From the NCBI GenBank assembly GCA_012963895.1, contig DTUW01000112.1, positions 1-6,044 on the forward strand: DNA of 6,044 nucleotides, given 5' to 3'. This stretch comes from Campylobacterales bacterium (GTDB lineage Bacteria; Campylobacterota; Campylobacteria; Campylobacterales; Thiovulaceae). Below the pieces are notes generated by a model, which was not told the DNA's origin, ran no database searches, and saw nothing but the letters and a program-made list of their open reading frames with translations. This document shows, piece after piece, positions 1 to 5,961 of the stretch. The first letter of the stretch is position 1; the number at the start of each line of letters is the position of its first letter. A program made the translations under genes and the position numbers.

Positions 1-1607
1 CAAAAGTTTTCTATCGATTTCGATATTTCCTCTCCGAAGCCGTCTATCTCTCTATATTCCTCGTATCTCTTTTTATAAAAATCTTTTCCAAACTCTTTCG
101 CGAGGGCTTTTGCTCCAACCTCCCCAACCCCTTCAATTCCTAAGGAGAGAATAAATCTCCATAGCTCTCTATTTCCGATAGCTGAATGGATACTCTCTAC
201 TATCTTTTCACTACTTTTCTTTTGGAAACCTTCAAGTTGTGCGATTTCTTCAACTTTGAGATTGAAAAGCCCTTCAATGTCTTTGATGAGGTTGTGCTGA
301 TACAGCTTTTCGATAGTCTTTGTTCCTACTCCTTTTATATCCATAGATTTGAGAAAGTATTCAATGGAGTGGATAGCTATCGCTTCACAACTCAAATTTT
401 GACATTTCAAGATAGCTCCATCTTGAAAGAGTTTGGAACTACACACAGGACAAAAGTTTGGAGGCTGAACCACCTCATCGCCCCCCGATGCTGATACAAT
501 TTTTGGAATTACATCTCCACGACGAACGATAGTAACCAGAGAACCTATTCTAATTCCCAGTCTCTCAACCTCTCCAATATTGTGGAGGGTAACTCTTCTA
601 ACTATTACCCCTCCAACCTCTACTGGTTCAATTTCAGCCACAGGGGTAACTGCTCCTGTTCTACCAACCTGCCAAACAACCTGTTTGAGGGTGGAGAGTT
701 TCTCCACTGCTGGAAACTTGAAGGCGATAGCCCATTTTGGATATTTCCCCCTATATCCCAATTTCTCTTGGAGAGGAATAGAGTCTATTTTGATTACAAC
801 CCCATCTAATTCTATTGGGTAGCTATCTCTATTCTCCAAAATGGAGTTATAGAAATTTACAATATCGCTAAGTGATGAGGTGGTGCAGTTCTCAACTCTT
901 CTAAATCCGAGAGAGTAGATATATTCCATAGTTTCAGATAGAGAATTGAAAGAGAGCGAATTTTTTCCTATGCCGTGAGGAATAAAGGTAAGTCGTCGAT
1001 TAGCAGTAACCTTTGGGTCAAGTTGTCGCAAACTACCAGAAGCCATATTACGAGGATTGGAAAATTTTTCATCTTCTGCTAACTCTGAATTCAGAGCCTC
1101 AAACTCCTTTTTCAAAATTACAACTTCACCCCTTATCTCTATTTCACTTTTTTCCTCAATTTTCAAAGGGATAGATGGAATTGTTTTGGCATTGGATATT
1201 ACATCTTCACCAACTTCACCATCTCCACGAGTGATAGCTTGAACTAGGTAGCCGTTTCTATATATGAGATTTAAACTCGCTCCATCTAATTTAGGCTCAC
1301 AATAGAATTTGGTCTCTCCTATCTTCTCAATCCATTCAGAGAGTTGAGAGACCTCAAAAACATTCTCCAAACTAAACATGGGGGTTAAATGGGAACTTTT
1401 CTGGAACTTTTCAGATGGAGCTTCTCCAACTCTTTGGGTTGGGGATTCTGGTAGTATTTTGTCTGGATTCTCTTTTTCGAACTCCTCTACCTGTTTGTAG
1501 AGCCTATCATACTCACTATCAGGAATAGAAGGTCTATCTAAAACATAGTATTCATAGGAGTATCGATTTAGCTTTTTGACTAACTCTATATACTCTTTTT
1601 CACTCAT
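1..1607 (-). CDS. ligA: NAD-dependent DNA ligase LigA (C-terminus cut by window edge)
   Basis: LigA seals 3'-OH/5'-phosphate nicks in DNA during replication and repair, using NAD+ to adenylate its active-site lysine. The frame is open from an ATG at 1607 to position 1, giving 535 codons. Family members have about 650, so roughly 115 residues (the end of the helix-hairpin-helix region and the BRCT domain) lie outside the window. Visible in order: an N-terminal Ia-type region with YYVLDRPSIPDSEYDRLY (about 20-37); the KLDG motif with catalytic Lys106; TRGDGEVGEDV (126-136); RGE (159-161); NPRNMASGSLRQLDP (184-198); LDGVVIK (267-273); WAIAFKFPA (292-300); an OB-fold stretch VTLHN...RRGDVIPKI; a four-cysteine zinc finger (C386, C389, C402, C407); then HhH repeats from about 420, including SLGIEGVGEVGAKALA (488-503). 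The start overlaps the upstream stop by one base (TGATG), with an AGAAGG-like site before it, so translational coupling is likely. No frameshift or missing residue is seen. Confidence 0.97.
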   Translation of the reverse strand, partial: MSEKEYIELVKKLNRYSYEYYVLDRPSIPDSEYDRLYKQVEEFEKENPDKILPESPTQRVGEAPSEKFQKSSHLTPMFSLENVFEVSQLSEWIEKIGETKFYCEPKLDGASLNLIYRNGYLVQAITRGDGEVGEDVISNAKTIPSIPLKIEEKSEIEIRGEVVILKKEFEALNSELAEDEKFSNPRNMASGSLRQLDPKVTANRRLTFIPHGIGKNSLSFNSLSETMEYIYSLGFRRVENCTTSSLSDIVNFYNSILENRDSYPIELDGVVIKIDSIPLQEKLGYRGKYPKWAIAFKFPAVEKLSTLKQVVWQVGRTGAVTPVAEIEPVEVGGVIVRRVTLHNIGEVERLGIRIGSLVTIVRRGDVIPKIVSASGGDEVVQPPNFCPVCSSKLFQDGAILKCQNLSCEAIAIHSIEYFLKSMDIKGVGTKTIEKLYQHNLIKDIEGLFNLKVEEIAQLEGFQKKSSEKIVESIHSAIGNRELWRFILSLGIEGVGEVGAKALAKEFGKDFYKKRYEEYREIDGFGEEISKSIENF

Positions 1608-2566
1608 CAATATATTATCCCTTCTTCTCTTAATGCTTTTCGAATCTTTTTTATACTCTCTTGCTTATTGTAACACCAATCAGGAGCTAGTAGTGTATCG
1701 TTTTCAATCCCTGCTGTAACTCTTTGGATTGAGATATTAGAAGGTAGATTTTTGAGAGAGGTAACGAGATTGGAAATATACTCCTCTTCTGAAATTGGAG
1801 AGAATTCACCTCGACGATAGCTATTCGCCAATGCTGTTTTATCAACCACATAGAGAGGGTGGATTTTGAGGGAATCGACTCCCCACTCAACCGCCTTTTG
1901 AAAAGTTGTCTGCATCATCTCACTATCTTCATCAGGGAGACCATATATTAGATGACCACACACATTTAGACCAAACTCCTTAGTTTTTCTTATCCACTCT
2001 TCTACATTTTCGGAACTATGTCCGCGATTTATTTTCTGTAAAGTGGAATTAAAGACCGATTGAATTCCATACTCAACCCAGATTTCATATTCCTTAGAGA
2101 GTTCTTGGAGATATTGGAGGGTTTCGATGGTAATAGAATCTGTTCGGGTTCCAATACTCAACCCTACAACCCCATCAAACGATAGAGCTTTGGAGTAGAG
2201 GACTTTAAGGGTTTCCAGAGGAGCATAGGTATTGGTAAAGGCTTGAAAATAGACAATAAATTTTTCTGCTCCGTATCTCTCTTTTACTTTTTTGGAAAGC
2301 GAAAGAAATTGAGTTTCCAATTCGTGAAGTTGTCTATCAAGTAAAGGATTACTTTTCGATTGGAGATTTAGAGTAAATCCCTTTATCTTCTCAACTCTAT
2401 TGAGAACTGGATTGAATGACTCATTTTCGCAGAATGTGCAACCTCCACGAGCAACCGAACCATCTATATTGGGACATGTGAAACCAGATAGGGCGATGGG
2501 AACTTTATACACCTTCTCTCCAAACTTTCTTTTTAAATATCTTCCGAAAGTTAGAAGCTCTCTCAT
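1607..2566 (-). CDS. YhcC/YtqA-type radical SAM protein, function unknown
   Basis: This is a radical SAM enzyme of the YhcC-like family (the group around E. coli YhcC and Bacillus YtqA), with no established reaction. It has 319 residues, about the family's usual 310. The cluster-binding cysteines are C31, C43 and C46, in a CPNIDGSVARGGCTFC motif. This C-x11-C-x2-C spacing is wider than the common Cx3Cx2C and is typical of this family. Other landmarks are YFQAFTNTYAP (107-117), IGTRTDS (138-144), EYGIQS (165-170), NRGH (180-183), HLIYGLP (205-211), KIHPLYVVDKTALA (234-247) and a C-terminal LAPDWCYNK (293-301) that fits the Radical_SAM_C tail. These shared Elp3/HemN-like motifs suggest a TIM-barrel core binding [4Fe-4S] and SAM; the substrate cannot be read from the sequence. 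The gene starts 4 bp after pyrD (AGGAAA site at the pyrD stop) and ends in the ligA start, so it should be co-transcribed with both. Confidence 0.9.
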   Translation of the reverse strand: MRELLTFGRYLKRKFGEKVYKVPIALSGFTCPNIDGSVARGGCTFCENESFNPVLNRVEKIKGFTLNLQSKSNPLLDRQLHELETQFLSLSKKVKERYGAEKFIVYFQAFTNTYAPLETLKVLYSKALSFDGVVGLSIGTRTDSITIETLQYLQELSKEYEIWVEYGIQSVFNSTLQKINRGHSSENVEEWIRKTKEFGLNVCGHLIYGLPDEDSEMMQTTFQKAVEWGVDSLKIHPLYVVDKTALANSYRRGEFSPISEEEYISNLVTSLKNLPSNISIQRVTAGIENDTLLAPDWCYNKQESIKKIRKALREEGIIY

Positions 2567-2570
2567 CTCT

Positions 2571-3626
2571 CTATTTCCTATCTATACCGATGAGGTGGCG
2601 AATATCTTCTATTCCATCTCTCTCCATAAATTTCAAAATACCTAAATTTATCTTTTTCGGTAAAGATGGACCTTTGAAGATTAGAGATGAAAATATTTGG
2701 ATAAGAGAAGCCCCCGCCCTAAGTCTTCTATATGCCTCCTCTGGTGAATCTATCCCTCCAACAGAGATTAGAATAGTTTTTCCAAATAGCTCTTTTGCTA
2801 TCGCCTCGAATAGTCTAAAACTCTTTTCCTTCAACACCGAACCACTCAATCCACCTCCAAAAGGTTGAGGAGATGATACTAATGAGTAATCGGTTGTAGT
2901 GTTGGTAGCAATTATCCCACTCGCTCCACTTTCAACAGCAAATTTAGAGAGTTGGATAGCTACCTCATCGCTCATATCAGGAGCTATCTTCAATAGGATA
3001 GGTTTATCTGTCTTCTCTTTCGCTTTTGTAAAGAGTTCTGAAATAAACTTTTCATTTTGTAGGTCTCGTAGATTTGGAGTATTAGGGGAGGAGATATTTA
3101 TCACTAAATAGGAAGCATATTTTTCAAACTTCTCAATCAGAGTTAGATAGTCATCTATCGCTCTATCTTCTGGGGTTGCCTTATTCTTTCCGATATTGAT
3201 ACCAACAGGAATTGGAAAAGGGTAGATTTTGGAAATTCTTTCAGCTACAACCTCCATACCATCATTATTAAATCCCATCGCATTTTGGAGGCTCTCCTCT
3301 TTTATATGTCTGTATAGTCGGGGTTTAGGATTGCCTTTCTGAGGTTTAGGTGTGATAGTTCCAATTTCACTATATCCAAAACCGAGAGATTGAACTCCGC
3401 TAACCATAGTCCCATTTTTATCAAACCCAGCACCAATACCAACTGGATTGTAAAAAGTAACTCCAAAGAGGTTCTGCTCCAACCTCTTATCTCTAACTTC
3501 ATAGCATCTATTCCATAGAGAATTTAGAAGAGGAGTATTGGTAATACCATTTAGGAATATTTCTCCTAAGTGGTGGGCAGTCTCGGGTGGTAGCTGAAAA
3601 ATAAGATTTCTAAAATATCGATACAC
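2571..3626 (-). CDS. pyrD: Dihydroorotate dehydrogenase, class 2 (quinone-dependent)
   Basis: PyrD oxidises dihydroorotate to orotate, the fourth step of UMP synthesis, passing electrons through FMN to membrane quinone. The product is 351 residues, close to the class 2 norm of about 335-360. The N-terminal segment (about 1-45, QLPPETAHHLGEIFLNG) matches the helical membrane-binding extension that marks class 2. FMN and substrate motifs follow: NPVGIGAGFDKNG (60-72), GFGYSEIGTITPKPQKGNPK (82-101), NAMGFNNDG (115-123), NISSPNTPNLR (177-187) with Ser180 the expected catalytic base, LLKIAPD (211-217, Lys213), ATNTT (240-244), GGLSGS (258-263) and SVGGIDS (288-294). The start is GTG at 3626: AGGAG at 3639-3635 stands 8 bases upstream, the next in-frame ATG is residue 74, and the N-terminal residues align with the family. 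It lies 48 bp after the transporter gene and 4 bp before the radical SAM gene. A hairpin may cover its ribosome binding site (separate entry). Confidence 0.97.
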   Translation of the reverse strand: MYRYFRNLIFQLPPETAHHLGEIFLNGITNTPLLNSLWNRCYEVRDKRLEQNLFGVTFYNPVGIGAGFDKNGTMVSGVQSLGFGYSEIGTITPKPQKGNPKPRLYRHIKEESLQNAMGFNNDGMEVVAERISKIYPFPIPVGINIGKNKATPEDRAIDDYLTLIEKFEKYASYLVINISSPNTPNLRDLQNEKFISELFTKAKEKTDKPILLKIAPDMSDEVAIQLSKFAVESGASGIIATNTTTDYSLVSSPQPFGGGLSGSVLKEKSFRLFEAIAKELFGKTILISVGGIDSPEEAYRRLRAGASLIQIFSSLIFKGPSLPKKINLGILKFMERDGIEDIRHLIGIDRK

Positions 3627-3634
3627 TCTAATAT

Positions 3635-3658
3635 CTCCTGCTATATATATGGGCAGGA
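3635..3658 (-). promoter_or_regulatory. Leader hairpin covering the pyrD ribosome binding site
   Basis: In minus-strand RNA, UCCUGC (3658-3653) can pair over 6 bp with GCAGGA (3641-3636), leaving an 11-base AU-rich loop. The 3' arm takes in four of the five bases of the pyrD AGGAG site (3639-3635). It is not followed by a U run, so it is not an intrinsic terminator for the transporter gene. The layout recalls enteric pyrC/pyrD leaders, where a hairpin at the very 5' end of the transcript hides the Shine-Dalgarno. The pairing is seen in the sequence; a regulatory role is inference. Confidence 0.4.
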
Positions 3659-3666
3659 TTGTATCA
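3658..3666 (-). promoter_or_regulatory. Possible pyrD promoter, extended -10
   Basis: The minus strand reads TGATACAAT: a TG dinucleotide, one base, then TACAAT (3663-3658), five of six matches to TATAAT. Transcription would start near 3651. No good -35 hexamer is seen, which is common for sigma-70 promoters in Campylobacterota. A weaker overlapping candidate, TTTGAT (3668-3663), would place the start at the CC of 3657-3656. It sits in the largest gap of the gene string, which makes a local promoter plausible. Confidence 0.35.
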
Positions 3667-3674
3667 AATAGAAG

Positions 3675-4640
3675 CTAATCCCTACTCTCTGAAATTAGTA
3701 TCTTTTCGAACTCTCTAAGTCTTTTGACAACTGAAATAAATTTAGTGATGTCTGTCCATCTATCAATCCAGTAGGAGAAGCCATCATTTACTTTCCCAAA
3801 GGCATTGGCTGTTTGGGTAATCACTCCGAGAGTTATCAATCCACTAAATAGAGATGGAGCAGTTAGGAGGTATGGGAGTATTATCATAATTTGCTGATAT
3901 AGCTCTTTCCAGAGTAGAAAATAGGAGTAGTGGTTGAATAGTCGGATATAGTTCAATTTCAAACCCAGAAATAGCTCAAAGAGGGTTTCAGCTTTTGCAA
4001 AATTTTTATCATCTTCTGAATATACCAACTCTTTTCGATAACTGGCTTCCAATCTCTGGTTGTGATATTCAATATTTGGGAGTTTTATACCTACAAAATA
4101 GGAAATCACCATTCCACCAACGGAGGTAATAAATGCGAGATATACCAAAGAACCTTCTATATTTGGGAAAAAAGGGATAGATATTTTCCCTGAAAGTTCC
4201 CACAAGATAGGGATAAAAGCCATAAGAGTTAGCAAAGCTCGAACTAGTCCCAATCCCAAATTTTCAAGATATTTAGCAAATTGGTAGGTATCTTCTTGAA
4301 TTCTCTGAGATGCCCCTTCGATGGATTTTGGGGTCTTCTCCCATAGAGGCAGGTAGTAGCTTGTAATTGCTTCTCTCCATCTAAATGCATAGTGTTGAGT
4401 GAAATAGTAGGAGAAGATAGCGATAAAGATATATGGAATTGCTATGAAAGTAAATTCAGTAAGAGAATTCCAATAGGCATCTATATTTTCTGCTTTTTGG
4501 AGAATGTCATAGAACTCTCCATACCAGCTATTCAGTTTTACTGTTAGTTCAACTTGTATATATATAGAACTTATCAGGAGGAGAAGCCCTCCCCAAGCCC
4601 ATAATCTATACTTTTTTGATAGAAAGAACGATTTTATCAT
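3675..4640 (-). CDS. SbmA/BacA-like peptide transporter, short form
   Basis: This is an inner-membrane protein of the SbmA/BacA family, known to form proton-driven homodimers that take up antimicrobial peptides and related compounds. Family signatures are clear: NSWYGEFYDILQKA (37-50), HYAFRWREA (83-91), IEGASQRIQEDT (107-118), VGIKLPNIEYHNQR (183-196), LEASYRKELVYSEDD (197-211), GLITLGVITQTANAFGKV (267-284) and VVKRLREFE (304-312). Hydrophobic segments lie at about 13-33, 61-82, 131-148, 165-187, 238-260 and 263-280. At 321 residues it is about 85 shorter than E. coli SbmA (406): it begins just before the segment matching SbmA's third helix, so the first two helices are absent. The start MIKSFFLSKKYRLW is a reasonable N-terminus and no disrupted upstream SbmA sequence is seen, so this looks like a natural short form rather than a broken gene. 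The first 35 bp overlap the small membrane gene upstream, suggesting translational coupling. Its real substrate here is unknown. Confidence 0.9.
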   Translation of the reverse strand: MIKSFFLSKKYRLWAWGGLLLLISSIYIQVELTVKLNSWYGEFYDILQKAENIDAYWNSLTEFTFIAIPYIFIAIFSYYFTQHYAFRWREAITSYYLPLWEKTPKSIEGASQRIQEDTYQFAKYLENLGLGLVRALLTLMAFIPILWELSGKISIPFFPNIEGSLVYLAFITSVGGMVISYFVGIKLPNIEYHNQRLEASYRKELVYSEDDKNFAKAETLFELFLGLKLNYIRLFNHYSYFLLWKELYQQIMIILPYLLTAPSLFSGLITLGVITQTANAFGKVNDGFSYWIDRWTDITKFISVVKRLREFEKILISESRD

Positions 4641-4890
4641 TATCTCTATTTTCAGAGGATTTTAGAAGCTCTTCATATTTCTCATACTGGACTATCTGCA
4701 ACTTGAAGAATTCGATAAATAAGACAATAAGCCCGAAAAAGAAGAGAACCAAGAAAGTGGCAAAGAATGCCACGAAAAAGGAGCTATTTACAATAGTAAA
4801 ACTGAATATGAAGAATGAGCCAAATGTCAAAATAGCCCAAGCTATTCCAGAAAAGAAGTGGAGAAATCTCTTTATCTTCTCTAATCTCAT
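4606..4890 (-). CDS. Small two-helix membrane protein, unknown function
   Basis: I do not recognise a named family. The 94-residue product has a basic start (MRLEKIKRF), two long hydrophobic stretches at about 10-34 and 37-62 rich in Phe, and a charged cytoplasmic-type tail (about 63-94) with YEKYEELLKSSENRDND. The start lies 3 bp after the atpB stop (TAG, then TAT, then ATG) and the end overlaps the transporter start by 35 bp, so it appears to be translated as part of the atpB operon. The overlap and the tight fit between two real genes favour a genuine gene over a chance frame. From memory, Campylobacter jejuni also carries a small integral membrane protein gene directly after atpB; if it is homologous, a link to ATP synthase is more likely than a link to the transporter. 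No clear Shine-Dalgarno precedes it. Confidence 0.75.
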   Translation of the reverse strand: MRLEKIKRFLHFFSGIAWAILTFGSFFIFSFTIVNSSFFVAFFATFLVLFFFGLIVLFIEFFKLQIVQYEKYEELLKSSENRDNDKIVLSIKKV

Positions 4891-4893
4891 ATA

Positions 4894-5571
4894 CTAATGG
4901 TCTTCACTAATATGGACTGCACCCGCCAAATATACATAAGTAAGAATCATAATGATAAATGCTTGAAGGAATGCGGAAAATGTCAAAAGTGCAAAAGCTG
5001 GTAATGGAGCAAACCAAGGGGCTAACATCAATACAACAGCAAGGAAAAGGTCATCACCCTTAATATTTCCAAAGAGCCGGAATGAGAGAGATACTATTCT
5101 ACTGATATGGGAGATGATTTCAATTGGAAACATCAACCAAGAGAGCCACCAAACTGGACCCGAAAAGTGTGAGAAGTATTTCAAAAACCCATTTCGTCGG
5201 ATACCCTCATAGTTGTAATAGACAAAAATAGCAATCGCAAGAGCAAGAGTAAAATTCAGATTGCTTGAAGGAGATTCGAAACCTGGAATAATACCGATGA
5301 GGTTGGCGATTACTACAAAAAGTCCAAGAGTAGCAATCAGTGGCAGATATACTTTTGCATCTTCTTTACCGATGGTATCTTTTCCCATTGAGAGGACACC
5401 ACTCAAATAGACCTCCATCAAATTCTGCAATCCAGTTGGAACCAACCTCATCGACTTGACTGCTCTATTTGCTACGAATATCACAATTCCAGCAGTTAGC
5501 AACATGTGAGAAAGAAATATCCAAGAGTGATTATGGGAAATCACACCAAAGAAAGTAAAAATATTATCCAT
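4894..5571 (-). CDS. atpB: ATP synthase F0 subunit a
   Basis: Subunit a is the membrane stator of the F1F0 ATP synthase and forms the two proton half-channels against the c-ring. The 225-residue product is of the shorter bacterial type, about the length expected for Campylobacterota. It has several hydrophobic helices, including about 16-34, 76-96, 106-119, 142-157, 174-192 and 195-218. The key motif SLSFRLFGN (161-169) carries the essential Arg165, equivalent to E. coli aArg210. FLQAFIIMILTYVYLAGA (201-218) matches the last helix, with Gln203 at the E. coli Gln252 position, and ESPSSNLNFTLALA (99-112) matches the conserved helix start. The ATG at 5571 has AAAAGGA (5588-5582) 10 bases upstream. 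No other ATP synthase gene is adjacent, in line with the separated atpB of this phylum. A promoter lies just upstream, making this the likely first gene of the downstream string. Confidence 0.97.
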   Translation of the reverse strand: MDNIFTFFGVISHNHSWIFLSHMLLTAGIVIFVANRAVKSMRLVPTGLQNLMEVYLSGVLSMGKDTIGKEDAKVYLPLIATLGLFVVIANLIGIIPGFESPSSNLNFTLALAIAIFVYYNYEGIRRNGFLKYFSHFSGPVWWLSWLMFPIEIISHISRIVSLSFRLFGNIKGDDLFLAVVLMLAPWFAPLPAFALLTFSAFLQAFIIMILTYVYLAGAVHISEDH

Positions 5572-5611
5572 TACTTATATATCCTTTTGGAGAAATTTTG
5601 AGATGTCAAAG

Positions 5612-5620
5612 ATTATACCA
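5612..5620 (-). promoter_or_regulatory. Promoter for the atpB gene string, extended -10
   Basis: The minus strand reads TGGTATAAT: a perfect TATAAT (5617-5612) with the TGN extension. Transcription would start near 5605, giving an untranslated leader of about 34 bases before the atpB ATG. The hexamer 17 bases upstream is CTCTCC, so no consensus -35 exists; the upstream region is pyrimidine-rich instead, as often seen for sigma-70 promoters in Campylobacterota. Its place between rpsR and atpB supports it. Confidence 0.7.
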
Positions 5621-5641
5621 AATTGAAGAAGTTGGGAGAGA

Positions 5642-5660
5642 CGGAGGGAATTTCCCTCCG
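5642..5660 (-). other. Strong stem-loop in the rpsR-atpB gap
   Basis: CGGAGGGA (5642-5649) pairs perfectly with TCCCTCCG (5653-5660) around a 3-base loop: 8 bp, six of them G-C. It lies 20 bases past the rpsR stop. Read in the direction of rpsR it is preceded, not followed, by a T8 run (5671-5664), and what follows is UCUCUCCC. It is therefore not a textbook intrinsic terminator in either direction, though it may still end or protect the ssb-rpsR transcript. Confidence 0.55.
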
Positions 5661-5680
5661 AAGAAAAAAAAGAGGGGGAA

Positions 5681-5941
5681 TTAGATTTCGTCGAAAGGAG
5701 AAGCAACTACCTCTTTTCGAGAAACAACATAAGGGACTAATGCCACTTGTCTAGCTCGTTTGATAGCTTCGGCTACCATGTCCTGATGCTTTTTGCAGTT
5801 TCCAGTAAGTCGTCGAGGCATAATCTTATATCTCTCAGAAAGAGAGTATTTGTAAGATTTAATATCTTTGTAATCGATAAACTCTACTTTTGCCTCACAA
5901 TATTTACAATGTCGTTTTTTGAATTTTCTTTTTTCAGCCAT
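5681..5941 (-). CDS. rpsR: 30S ribosomal protein S18, zinc-ribbon (C+) form
   Basis: S18 binds the platform of the 30S subunit beside S6. The 86-residue product shows KVEFIDYKD (18-26), the conserved RYKIMPRRLTG (37-47) and IKRARQVALVPYV (60-72), with a C-terminal extension of about 11 residues beyond the E. coli length of 75, a feature I recall from Campylobacterota S18. C12, C15, C49 and H52 (CKYC...GNCKKH) form a likely zinc-binding set, as in the C+ versions of S18 known from other bacteria. The ATG at 5941 has AAGGA about 8-12 bases upstream. It follows ssb by 20 bp, in the usual rpsF-ssb-rpsR order, and a stem-loop lies 20 bases past its stop. Confidence 0.97.
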   Translation of the reverse strand: MAEKRKFKKRHCKYCEAKVEFIDYKDIKSYKYSLSERYKIMPRRLTGNCKKHQDMVAEAIKRARQVALVPYVVSRKEVVASPFDEI

Positions 5942-5961
5942 AAACTAATCCTTTTCCTTTC

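Noticed and set aside
186..1242. Plus-strand open frames at 186-494, 580-822, 582-809 and 1057-1242
   Set aside because: All lie antisense to ligA, which reads without interruption across the whole stretch with every expected motif. Their translations show no family features.
2400..3111. Plus-strand open frames antisense to the radical SAM gene and pyrD
   Set aside because: They mirror conserved coding sequence on the other strand, and the proteins have no recognisable features.
3642..3650. Short TATATATA runs here and near 4557-4565 as repeats or promoter elements
   Set aside because: They are brief AT runs expected at this base composition. One is a hairpin loop and the other lies inside transporter coding sequence.
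3636..3658. pyrD leader hairpin as a terminator for the transporter gene
   Set aside because: The stem is only 6 bp with an 11-base AU loop and is followed by GAUAUUAGAG rather than a U run.
3675..4640. Transporter gene as an N-terminally truncated pseudogene
   Set aside because: The frame is intact, has a proper start, and no leftover SbmA N-terminal coding sequence is found upstream. A natural short form fits better.
4616..4897. A 93-residue plus-strand frame exactly opposite the small membrane gene
   Set aside because: The minus-strand frame fits the operon spacing and has a membrane-protein pattern. The plus-strand frame stands alone against all its neighbours.
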